This document shows, piece after piece, positions 12,214-21,915 of a stretch of 64,000 nucleotides of DNA (its first letter is position 1; the number at the start of each line of letters is the position of its first letter). The DNA is from Solen grandis (Eukaryota; Mollusca; Bivalvia; Adapedonta; Solenidae): assembly GCA_021229015.1 (NCBI GenBank), contig CM037788.1, positions 55,379,145 to 55,443,144 of the forward strand, read 5' to 3'. The notes under the pieces are model-generated. The model was not told the DNA's origin. It saw only the letters and a list, made by a program, of their open reading frames with translations, and ran no database searches. The translations under genes were made by a program, and so were the position numbers.

Positions 12214-12605
12214 TATTCTGTATTTTGCTTAGCTAGCAATTATTTTCTTCAGTATACATATCTTTCAAATATGTATGTTTTTCCTACAAAGGATTGTATT
12301 ATTGTATTGTATTGGATTGTATTTACAACAATATGTATTTTAAAAGTCAGAATCTATAAACCATTTGTTGACTTTATTTATTTAACGCCATAAATTTAAT
12401 TCCAATTTGTACTACTGTTAAGACGTCGTGACATCTTTTAATGCAAAGCTGTTATTGTGTTGTTATGAAGTCATGATGTTATGTTGCTAATAAGATTTTA
12501 TAGTTTACCTGATGACAAATAAAATCTAAATCTGTTGTTTTATTTATTCCGTTGTTTCATTTATTGTTTTTGATAAATACACAATTAACTTCTGATATAA
12601 TGGTG

Positions 12606-12740
12606 TCAGGGCGCCGTGGTCCAGTAGTAACCCATCCGATTACGGATCCGAAGGTTGTAGGTTCGAACCTCGTAGGAGGCAAGAACTATTCATGACCTTC
12701 CCGGGAAAGGCCCCTCATAAGAAGTTAAGTGATATAAATC
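12606..12740 (+). mobile_element. tRNA-derived SINE, family C
   Basis: Head AGGGCGCCGTGGTCCAGTAG with B box AGGTTCGAACCTCG, body with CATGACCTTCCCGGG. Together with 11284-11420 it defines family C. Confidence 0.6.
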
Positions 12741-12857
12741 TAGTATTAACTACTGTTGCTATATATTAAATTATCTTTTTATAAGTAAAAGGCGCTACTT
12801 TGATAAATAATACGCTCATTGATTCAATGTATGCTCATTAAACGAGCATGGTTGTGC

Positions 12858-13064
12858 TTAAGGTAATCCATCCATCATTAAATTATGATCATGGTCTATC
12901 AAGTGATCATGGGCATTTTGTAGTAAATACAAGCCTTTATAGACTATGAGCATAAAAGCCAATATATCCAAGTCAATAGATGCTTGCATTTGCCTCTCCA
13001 CTGATGTCTTTTTAAGTATTTGAAGGCTAATAATCATAATCTAATAATGGATGGACTACCTTAA
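12858..13064. mobile_element. MITE, TTAAGGTA family Q, copy 1
   Basis: 207 bp with inverted ends TTAAGGTAATCCATCCATCA and TTAAGGTAGTCCATCCATTA. A second copy lies at 30001-30163. The outer eight bases equal those of the palindromic family P, suggesting mobilisation by the same or a related enzyme. Confidence 0.85.
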
Positions 13065-13698
13065 CATGCCACCGTGTTTTGTACTAAATATACGTGTAGC
13101 CACACGGGTCTTTAATAGCATTCTGGCTAAAATTAATTGTATCTTCAGTATGTACATCTATCTATAATTGCAGAGGAAATAATTGCTTGTATTGGCCTGG
13201 ATATACGTACGTAGCTTCCAGTACGCAAAATACGCAAGTGCGTGCATATTTGAGGAAAACGAAAATTAAAGGTAAAAGGAAACAATTCAATTACTCATAA
13301 TGTAACGATACTAATAAAAGTGTATTAGATAATAACATTTATCAGCTAAATCATTGAATGCTTACTTCCTCACCGGAAGACATTCTCTAGAAATTGAGAG
13401 TTTGCGTATTTAAACTGTCAGCATCTGATTTGAGCAGACAATGTTCTGTTCGTCACTTTTCAAATGAAACAAATGAGAAATAATTATATATGCACTATAT
13501 TCGTATTTATTGCGTAGTTTATGGACTTGTTTACCCAGTGTAAGGATAATGAGACTGGATGTGAATTGAATCTTCAAATATGACTCGGTCATATTTAATC
13601 TAAGCAATTATAGCAACGAGTATTTTCTGGGATGTGAGAAATTCGATACAAGGCTTATATAATTTAATACGCCTCCAAATTTTTATTTGTGTTCTGTA
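13065..13698. other. Non-coding stretch, nothing recognised
   Basis: AT-rich, no supported feature. Confidence 0.4.
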
Positions 13699-13795
13699 AT
13701 GCTACGTTTAAACTATGTTCCCGTCGGCCACGGCGCAATGTTTTCAGGCAAACAGGACTGCCGAGGCCGCCAGGAACATAGTGTAAACGTAGCAT
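13699..13795. mobile_element. Short foldback element, 97 bp
   Basis: Terminal inverted repeats of about 23 bp: ATGCTACGTTTAAACTATG at the left and ATGCTACGTTTACACTATG inverted at the right, around a GC-rich centre. No target duplication identified. Confidence 0.7.
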
Positions 13796-14825
13796 CACCC
13801 GTCAATTTGACATTTTTAATCTAGAAATTGTGCAAATATACAGCTTATCTTTTTCTTTGTGTATACACTTCGCCTATATTGCCCTCTCTGTTAAATGATA
13901 TTTTCATGGTTTCAACGGTCAATATCTTTAGAGAGTAATTACTATGGCTAAGCTTCCATTTTGAGGGGACTATTATTATACCAAAATAATATCCGGAAAG
14001 TAAAAGACCTTTAAGGTATACGCATCATAATAGCCATATTTCATACCTTGTCACTGGATGGTAATATTTCTAATGATTCTTTTCACTTCGAAGACATCTA
14101 AAAATGAAAATGTTTCACCGGGAGCTTATTATTATTTTATTTATTATATTTGATGGAGATAATCTGTGTTTAAGTTAACATTGGAGCCTGTGGGAAATAT
14201 ACAATTGCTTTGATTATGAAAAACTGAATTTGCTCTTCGAGAAAATCTCACGGTAGAAAGATGCATTTAATCATTCTGTTTCAAATTCCATGAGAAATAA
14301 AAAAACAACAAAAAAACAAAAAACAACTAAACTTGACCGTAGGAAAAAAAATGGAGAAAGTCACTTTTTTACTTTTTAAATCGATTCAATAACCTTTCTT
14401 CGCAAGTTCGTCGTTATTTAGAGATGATTGATGATAGAGTTTTATATATAAGCATCATGCATTTTTTTTTCTACCAAGCAATTCTTTGGCGCCATGTTTC
14501 TTGGGAGCTGATTCTTTCACTGTCTCATTTACCTGAGCATTCTCAATTATTTAATAAATTTAATGACAAGAAAAATATGAACATTTATACGATATTTTAA
14601 CGCAAGTTTCTTTTGCTTTACGAGACCATTAAAAACATAATGTTCATTGCAAAACGGAAAAAAGACAACTCGGTTTGGGGAATTACAAAAATAAATGCTT
14701 AAAAAATTGCTAAAATAGCAGGAAATTATTAGATCAACGACATCTTACAATTTATTGTAGTTTATATATATATACAAGTATCCACTTCAATCATTTATCA
14801 GTTCAGGCATGTAAAATTTGACATT
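13796..14825. other. Non-coding stretch, nothing recognised
   Basis: AT-rich with short A runs, no supported feature. Confidence 0.4.
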
Positions 14826-15072
14826 GTTTGGCAGGGTTCATAACCCATCAACAGTATTCAAGACTCACTGTATAATACCAAAGCCGTATGCAAGTGGCAT
14901 GCTACCATACCCAGTCACATAATCCTGACGCTGGGCCAATCGTCCTGGAAATTATGCCGATGCAGAGTAACTGTTTTTCAAAAGAACTTCTCAAGAACTT
15001 GTTTTCAACGACTATGAGATGTCAAAACCAGGGATCAAACAAAAGACCTCCATCTCCCGGGCGGAATAAAAC
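14826..15072 (-). mobile_element. Degenerate SINE family A, minus strand
   Basis: Recognisable but diverged phrases in family order: GGCAGGGTTCATAACCCATC, CATGCTACCATACCCAGTCAC, CTGACGCTGGGCCAATCGTCC, then the complement of a damaged B box (CCAGGGATCAAAC). An old copy. Confidence 0.65.
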
Positions 15073-15404
15073 GGTGGTATGTGTGTGTATATTGATGAAA
15101 TAGTGGTAAAAAGAAGCGTACATTCAGCTTAAACATTTCAATGAGCAAAATATATCAAACCACGAATACTTTATTCAACTCTATACCATTTCATAGAACT
15201 TTAAAACGTTTACATAAGCTTCAATAATTATGATACACATAATTACGCTTTAACCCGAATTCTAATTAAACATATTGAATAAGCGACTCTGTTACGACCT
15301 GGGTGATTGCCAGAGCAAAATTAGCTGCAGCAAGGTAGTGTTAAAAATTGCAAATCGCCAGGGCACGCAGAAAGGTTTATGCGTGGCTACATTTCTGACT
15401 ACCG
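15073..15404. other. Non-coding stretch
   Basis: Nothing supported between the old SINE and the minisatellite. Confidence 0.4.
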
Positions 15405-16160
15405 GCGATTGATTGTGCTACTAATCGCGCGATTAGTCACACTCTGCCCCGCCTAGTTGCACGACCTCGCGATTGATGGTGCTACTTATCGCGCGATTAG
15501 TCACACTCTGCCCCGCCTAGTTGCATGACCTCGCGATTGATCGTGCTACTTATTGCGCCATAAGTCACACTCTGCCCCGCCTAGTTGCACGACCTCGCGA
15601 TTGATGGTGCTACTTATCGCGCGATTAGTCACACTCTGCCCCGCCTAGTTGCACGACCTCGCGATTGATTGTGCTACTTATCGCGCGATTAGTCACACTC
15701 TGCCCCGCCTAGTTGCACGACCTCGCGATTGATGGTGCTACTTATCGCGCGATTAGTCACACTCTGCCCCGCCTAGTTGCACGACCTCGCGATTGATTGT
15801 GCTACTCTGTCCCGCCTAGTTTCACGACATCACGATTGATTGTGCTACTCTGTCCCGCCTAGTTTCACGACATCACGATTGATTGTGCTACTCTGTCCCG
15901 CCTAGTTTCACGACATCACGATTGATTGTGCTACTGTCCCGCCTAGTTTCACGACATCACGATTGATTGTGCTACTCTGTCCCGCCTAGTTTCACGACAT
16001 CACGATTGATTGTGCTACTCTGTCCCGCCTAGTTTCACGACATCACGATTGATTGTGCTACTCTGTCCCGCCTAGTTGTACGACCTCGCGATTGATGGTG
16101 CTACTTATCGCGCGATTAGTTCCACTCTGCCCCGCCTAGTTGCACGATCTCGCGATTAAT
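15405..16160. repeat. Two-form GC-rich minisatellite (64-bp and 43-bp units)
   Basis: A block of 64-bp units (CGCGATTGATGGTGCTACTT then ATCGCGCGATTAGTCACACT then CTGCCCCGCC and so on) runs to about 15800. It is followed by about seven 43-bp units (CACGATTGATTGTGCTACTC, TGTCCCGCCTAGTTTCACGA) and then a return to the 64-bp form. The short unit equals the long one with a 21-bp deletion of TATCGCGCGATTAGTCACACT-like sequence, plus a few fixed substitutions (TTGCAC to TTTCAC). The pattern shows a deletion variant that then amplified inside the array. Confidence 0.95.
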
Positions 16161-16175
16161 GACACGATTTAAGTC

Positions 16176-16178
16176 TTA
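16176..16178. repeat. Target-site duplication TTA, left
   Basis: TTA directly before the left Harbinger terminus; partner at 17504-17506. Confidence 0.85.
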
Positions 16179-16486
16179 AGGCCCGGTCAGACAGGCTTCC
16201 GCGAGTTGATCACGTGTAATTTTGCTATTAATTTTGCAATTTTTTTCTACACGCGGTGAAAATCAGCCAATTTGTCTCAAACGTGCTGGACACGCGAATG
16301 ACAAGTGGACCACACGCGCGCGTGTGCTCCGTGTGTCCATCGCGTGTCTACCACGAGTCCTCCGTGTGTGAGCGCTTGTGATCAGAAAATGGGGTCACAA
16401 GTGATCACACGCAGCGCGTGTGTATCACTTGTGCTCCGCGTGTGAATCACGTGCCGATCACTTGTGCTCCGCTTGCCGCCCGCGTG

Positions 16487-16494
16487 TATAAAAG
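16487..16494 (+). promoter_or_regulatory. Second, opposing TATA box inside the Harbinger element
   Basis: TATAAAAG on the plus strand, followed 54 bp later by an ATG at 16548 (MAPKTKKARQ). Autonomous Harbinger elements carry a second gene for a Myb-like protein. The layout suggests that this is the start of that second gene, now fused tail-on to the truncated transposase by an internal deletion (inference). Confidence 0.45.
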
Positions 16495-16516
16495 CCGCCG
16501 CGTCCGGTGTTCTCGA

Positions 16517-16879
16517 TCAGTACTGATCCATATTCGGTAGAGTAAAGATGGCACCGAAAACAAAGAAAGCTCGCCAATTGGTTGTCTCCTTCGTCAGTGT
16601 TGGTGTCAGCCTTTCCACCAGTTCGTCATACATCACCGGAGGCATTCTCATAAAGTTCTTGAAGGCACGGGGGTCCTCGTTCCTCAGCTCCACCATCAGT
16701 CTGTCATACAGCCCCAGCTGTGGCCTGCGGTTGATCCATTGGCGCATCCATATGGCTCTGACTCTTCTTTGTCTTCTCCTCACTCTTCTTCTACCATCTA
16801 GGGCTTGCTGAACCTGAAGAAGCTGGTTCTGATGTTGCTGGAACAGCATAACCAAAGCATTACGATGTGCCGGATCCAT
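16517..16879 (-). pseudogene. Harbinger transposase, N-terminal part only
   Basis: Encodes 120 residues, where full transposases of this superfamily are about 350-400. The family-like part is residues 1-103: a basic stretch (RRRVRRRQRRVR), then the Harbinger N-terminal signature with LYDRLMVELRNEDPRAFKNF and PPVMYDELVERLTP, ending at TNWR. After NWR family similarity stops and an unrelated tail (AFFVFGAIFT..) runs to a stop. The DDE catalytic core is missing, so it cannot catalyse transposition. It might still be translated, as a TATA-like box lies 54 bp upstream. The break falls at about 16565-16575. Confidence 0.85.
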
Positions 16880-16932
16880 GTTGCCTCTTCAACGTCTTGA
16901 TCACAACTGATGAAAATGGCCAACACGCGATC

Positions 16933-16940
16933 TTTTTATA
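16933..16940 (-). promoter_or_regulatory. TATA box of the Harbinger transposase remnant
   Basis: TATAAAAA on the minus strand, about 54 bp before the ATG at 16879. Position and sequence fit a core promoter; function is inferred. Confidence 0.55.
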
Positions 16941-17503
16941 GCAGAAATAACTAGTGGTACAAACGAGATTGGGTCGTGGACGACACGCGAATCAGTCGTG
17001 GTTCAATCGCGATTCAACGCGAAAACACGCGAATGGCCCGCGGATGACTCGTGACACAATCCCTGAGAAAGCCTTATACACGCGGAGCACACGCTATCAC
17101 AGGTGCTAGGAATGCTGTAGACACGCGGATCACAAGTGGATGACAAGTGCTACACACGCAATCACACGAAGAAATTTTGCGTATGCCCGCGAGTGACCAC
17201 TTGTCGTCCACTTGTGATCCGCGAGTGTACCGCGTGTTATCGCGTTTGGTCCGGGTTTGTACCGCGTTTACACCACGTGTGCGACACGCGGTGGCCATTG
17301 CGCCTAATTTTTGAGCAGCTCAAAAATAAAATCGGGTTCCGAGCGCGTGTAAAATGTTTCGCGCGTGTGCGCACTTGTTATTCGCGAGTCATCCGCGTTT
17401 CATTCGCGTGTCATTCACTTGTGACCGCGTTTACTTCGCGTTTGACAGTTTTTCCTCGCGATACACTCGTGATCAACTCGCGGAAGCCTGTCTGACCGGC
17501 CCT

Positions 17504-17506
17504 TTA
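17504..17506. repeat. Target-site duplication TTA, right
   Basis: TTA directly after the right Harbinger terminus. Confidence 0.85.
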
Positions 17507-19420
17507 GGTCGCAGACCGGTATATTTGGAGTGGCTCCTGGGTTTCAGGTCACTCTCCTGGCCTCTTGGGCTCAGGTCATACTCTTATGCGACACCGGGAG
17601 AGAGAGTATGACTATTCTGGTGAAGTATTTAAATAAAATGACACGTGTACTCCTTTGCGCCATGGAATTATCTTTAGTTAGATAACAACCGATACTGATG
17701 CACGAACGTGAATTTTTGGTTGTGATTGAACGTGGTTGCTATCGATCGTGCGAGAAATCGCAGGTCGCCATGATGAAGTTTGCCAAGTATTCGCAGTGTA
17801 CAATCATAAATGGAATCGTAGAAATCATTCCTGATGGTCGTACCATGGCCAAATTGCCACCAACAGCAAGTTGTTCAGTCTTTCATTCTTTTAGTATGAG
17901 CGTTAAACTGCTCAGATTACCATACGCTAGTTTTAAATGCTTATATTAACCATAAGCAAATAACACAAAAATGAATCAAACAAACATACCGCTTTCAAGT
18001 GCGACTCTTATCATGACTAATGCATGGCATTCAGCATTAAAATGAAGTCCCAGAACAACGTAAATTGATGGTAACATGCCACTTATCTACGGTGTGACGT
18101 CATAGAGCGGAAGTACAATATCTCGGCTCGTGTAAACAAACATCCATGAAGCTGAATTGTTTTCGATATGATATACAAGTAGACAAACAAACAAATCTCT
18201 TTAACGCGTTATGTCCCATTGTATTCTTTGAGGAGTCGTGAAAGCAGTGAATATACGAGAATTCGTAGCTTTGCATTGTATTCATACATGTATTGTAATG
18301 TTTTGGATAAATATTAAAAAAATCAAACTGGATTTTAAATTATTTCAAATGATTAAAACACGGTTTCAAATTATATTTAGACACTGTGCCAACATTTTGT
18401 CATACTGAATTACAGTGTACAGATGAAGAGAGTGGTTTACGCATTTTTGTAAAACATGAAAAATGTCAATTTTAAACCGTTTCCTGATTTTATACGTAAA
18501 ATCGTTATCTAAGAATGTAGAGATTTTACTGTCTGAAATTGTTGGCAAATCTTTCTGTTCAGTTTTAATACAGTGTTTTGTAAACGTGAGGTTGCACGTG
18601 CAATTCTTTTATTCGTGTGCAGATAGTGCAAAGTGGTACAGGTCATATTTTGAGTTTCAGAATACCTTGCAAACTTATGAGACACTGAGGTTTAGTTTCA
18701 TTTACATCTTTAACAACTCGACTCAATCGACCAATCAATCATCTGAATATCTTTAATTCATTTAAACAAAGCATCATATGTATGATTCGGGATCTCCAAA
18801 TCAGCCATTACCAATTTTAACTATGCAATGCTTTACTTATCAAGAGATGGTAAATATTAAAATATCTCGAGTGTAATCAGTCATTATGAGTGTACGTATC
18901 AATTTGATATTTTCCAATTTATTCATTTATTATTTATTTATATATTTATTTATGTTTTCTTTCTTTTTTGATAGTGGGTTTCTAGTTCAAAACAATCAGT
19001 GATATTAGAGTAAAAGAAATTGCATAAGTACAGGAACAATACAATTTATATTTGAAACTATCAACAACGGATATCAAAGGCAACAATGATAAATCTTATT
19101 TAAAAAAAAAATGAGAAAATAAATTTTATTTAAGTTCGCATTTAACTTTAGTTGTGGTCAACTACTCCAGTGGCTGAAAGATATATGTATAAAGAGTTCG
19201 CTTCGGATATGAAACTTTTAAGATAATAATTACACTTCCATTTTAACACATTTTAGTGACGTAAACTGTTGTTTTTTATTTCTATACACTATAACGAACA
19301 TTGTACAGTGAAAACCTAATATTCAAGTATCAGTTTATAATATTTATATAAAACAACCATGCAAAGCTCAAATTTCCTGATGTTTTGGGGCTATTGTCTA
19401 TTGCTTCAGTATAAGAAAGC
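17507..19420. other. Non-coding stretch, nothing recognised
   Basis: Several short open frames, none with a recognisable domain or splice support. No repeat array or TE end supported. Confidence 0.4.
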
Positions 19421-19433
19421 ATGGAAGTTGCCA
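19421..19433. repeat. SINE target-site duplication, left
   Basis: ATGGAAGTTGCCA, repeated with one mismatch as ATGGATGTTGCCA at 19747-19759. Confidence 0.85.
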
Positions 19434-19746
19434 CCGTCCCCGGCGGCCGAGTGGTTAGAGTGTCCGCCGCGGGAGCGGGAGGTCGTGGGTTCGATCCCCG
19501 GCCGCGACATACCAAAGTTGTAAAAAATGGTACTGTTATAGCTCCCTTGCTTTGCGCTCAGCATAAAAGGGTAGTTGAAGGACTGGTTGGCACGGTGTCA
19601 GGATAATGTGACTGGGTGTGGTATCATGCCACATGTCTACGGCGTGATACTGCAGTATGGCAGCACTATATCTGTCTCAAATAGACATCGTCTCCAAATG
19701 ACTGAAATATTGTCGGTGGGACGTTAAACCCAACATACAAACAAAC
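19434..19746 (+). mobile_element. Full-length tRNA-derived SINE, family A (reference copy)
   Basis: 313 bp. The 5' tRNA-like head has an A box (CGAGTGGTTAGAG, about 19448-19460) and a perfect B box (GGTTCGATCC, 19488-19497) for polymerase III. The body includes GGTGTCAGGATAATGTGACT and TGGTATCATGCCACATGTCT. The 3' block GGTGGGACGTTAAACCCAAC is followed by an (ACAA)n tail. Flanked by a 13-bp target duplication with one mismatch. The architecture resembles bivalve V-type SINEs such as RUDI, but identity to a named family was not tested. At least seven other copies or fragments lie in this window. Confidence 0.92.
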
Positions 19747-19759
19747 ATGGATGTTGCCA
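19747..19759. repeat. SINE target-site duplication, right
   Basis: ATGGATGTTGCCA, one mismatch from the left copy. Confidence 0.85.
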
Positions 19760-21462
19760 ACTACTCAATCGACATGCTTATATTGTGGTATCTAATACTT
19801 TCGTGAAGAGAACATGATTTAAGTGTGTGGTACGCCTCAAAATATCCATAAAAAAACAAAGCCCATTTATATATTTATTTCTATAAAATGTTGAAAAGTT
19901 TTCATTGCAACGATCAGAATAATGTACGGTAGCATTATAGGAACGTGGGAAACATTGTTTTATATCGTGTTCGCACGCGATAGCTATTGTGTGCAAACGT
20001 AATAATAATAAGGAATAATAACGTGATAACAATCGCATGCGAACGCGACTGCGTGCTTTATATTCCATGTCCCTTATATGCCACTGACTTGGTTCGTTCC
20101 ATAGCACTGCGTACTGTGTGATACACTATGTTTGTCTGTTACGGCTCAGACGAAAAAAAAGTAAATATGACAAGTACTGAAAATGTTCCTCCAAGACATT
20201 CGTAAAATTTTGGTTACTTGTTACCATTTAGAATAAGATATAACAAGTATCTAAAATATCTCTTCAGGGCTTTAAAATAGCAGAGTAACATAATGACTCG
20301 TAAGAGATATTAACATGAGAAAAAATATATATATATAAAAAAAAAATAACGAAAAGCCTCCATCAAAATGTCCCTCTTGGCTTCCGTATAAGTCACTAGA
20401 CCACTTTCAACGTTAAAACCAACCAAATGAAAATAAATTGACTATCTCTCTTTAACTAAATCAGAATACGGACATTGAAAAAAAAGACTAGAGAGCAATG
20501 AAGCAACGTTGCTAGTACTTGGTGAACTACCAAAGAAGTCTAATATTGCAAATGAAGATAGATGATATCTCACTTACTGTATTACCTATATTTATGCAAG
20601 TGGTACATAAAAAAGACTTCAATAATTTCTCAATGACGGGGTGCGTTATGAAAGTGATTGATAAGATCTGAGTAGAATTGCATTTAAACCGTAATTAACT
20701 TCATCATTCCATGAGTATTTTCTCCCCCGTGGGGCCTTTTTATGATACGCCATGATAAATGAAACTTGGCTTTTATTACTTTAAAACATGCATATGGTAT
20801 GAAGTATTGATTACGAGTTATGCAAATATGACATAATATGCCCGCGATATAATTGATCAAAATCTGGTAAAATTAAGGCTAAAAAGCAATAAAAATATAT
20901 CTAGCTGTTTTTATTTTATCTAGCAGTCTTTTTCTTGGTGCGGAGAGGTCGAGTTGAGTAGGGTTCGGGAGTAATCTGTTATTTTCTGTAATTCTCATCT
21001 TTTCTTCTCCTTCCGATATTCTTTCTCTCTTTCTATTAGACTAAAGAATCACTTAAATGGGAGTAATATAGGCTTAGAAGTTTCAATAGTAGATATAACA
21101 GCAGCCGTAGGTCATAATGATGTGCAGTCACGGGCTAGGGGGTCCGGAGATTTGCTCCCCTTGATTTTTTTCTAAGATGCGCGTAGGTGCGTTTTTCGAC
21201 ATAACTGGGGCATTTTTGGACTTTTTTTTTTCGAAATGATATGCAGACCTGGGTCAAAGGTACCTTAAGAGAGCTATGCCACTGGCAGCGGCAACAGCAG
21301 TTGTAGGAGAAAAATACAGGAGAATAAGTAATGGTAGTAGAAGAAGTTTTGTTGTTGCTATTAGTAGTAGTAGTAGTAAAGTAAGTGACAAGATAGTGCA
21401 GCAATATTGTGACATTATCATATTAATTTGTAAGTGGTAAAAAATGAAAAAAGGAAACCTAC
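19760..21462. other. Non-coding stretch, probably first intron of the SLC6 gene
   Basis: It lies just 3' of the SLC6 exon on the minus strand, so it should be intron. I looked for the next SLC6 exon (TM1b-TM2) and found none. A small (TAG)n-like run lies near 21360-21375. Confidence 0.45.
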
Positions 21463-21871
21463 CGCCTCCATTTTTATAACACAGATACGGGAATCTCCAT
21501 ACATTTGACAAGTCAACAGCGTATCCAATAACGGCGAGTAAAAAATCCGCCTTATGGCCCCAATCCTCGTGTGGGAGACGGTCTAATGAACTGTCCGAAC
21601 TTTTGGTTTCACTTTTCTTGTCGTCGTCGTCGTCGTCATCTTTGTCGTCATTTTTATCACTACGGTTACTTAGAAGGGAATGGTTATCGCCATTGTCTGG
21701 ATTTTCATACGGGGGTGGAAGGTCACTATTGTTACACAGAATTTGGGTCAGTCCTCCGTTTGAATAGTCCTTGTATTGTTGGTTGTCCTCATTCACCGGG
21801 GCCTCCGATTTTTCATCTCGAATGTCCTTACTATCAAAAGGTTTGAGCTCTACATGATCTTTATCCGACAT
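21463..21871 (-). CDS. SLC6 monoamine-type neurotransmitter transporter, first coding exon (partial gene)
   Basis: Encodes the N-terminus of a sodium- and chloride-coupled plasma-membrane transporter. After the proposed start ([13 protein letters not shown]) comes a hydrophilic tail of about 100 residues with an aspartate run ([12 protein letters not shown]) and LPPPYE, a PPxY motif (PPPY) that could bind WW-domain ubiquitin ligases. TM1 follows: [20 protein letters not shown] then [15 protein letters not shown]. The Asp in [14 protein letters not shown] is the residue that binds the amine in serotonin, dopamine and noradrenaline carriers; amino-acid carriers have Gly there. The exon stops at GGC G|GTAGGT, a good donor in phase 1. 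An acceptor (TTTTATGTGTATTTCAG) at about 21914 means the exon may extend to 21913 as 5' UTR or further coding. The start is chosen by A at -3 and lack of a phase-compatible upstream exon. Which amine cannot be told. Confidence 0.85.
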
Positions 21872-21913
21872 GTTTCCGTCGTCGTCGTCGTAATCGGAAT
21901 CCTCGTCGGGTTT
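21872..21913 (-). other. Probable 5' UTR part of the SLC6 exon
   Basis: Between the acceptor AG (21914-21915) and the proposed ATG lie 42 bases open in the same frame ([14 protein letters not shown]). They could be coding if an upstream exon ends in phase 0; the candidate upstream ATG near 21994 with its GTATAT donor is in phase 1 and does not fit. Confidence 0.45.
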
Positions 21914-21915
21914 CT

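Larger units (their letters stand above)
16179..17503 (-). mobile_element. PIF/Harbinger DNA transposon, 1325 bp, internally deleted
   Basis: The ends AGGCCCGGTCAGACAGGCTT and (inverted) AGGGCCGGTCAGACAGGCTT form inverted repeats of about 35 bp with one mismatch near the tip. They are flanked on both sides by TTA (16176-16178 and 17504-17506), the 3-bp target duplication of this superfamily. Subterminal regions of both ends are dense in CACGCG, CGCGTG and ACTTGTG words, possible transposase binding sites (inference). The only coding remnant is the transposase N-terminus at 16517-16879. The element is therefore non-autonomous but structurally complete, and close similarity of the ends implies a fairly young insertion. 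Confidence 0.93.
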
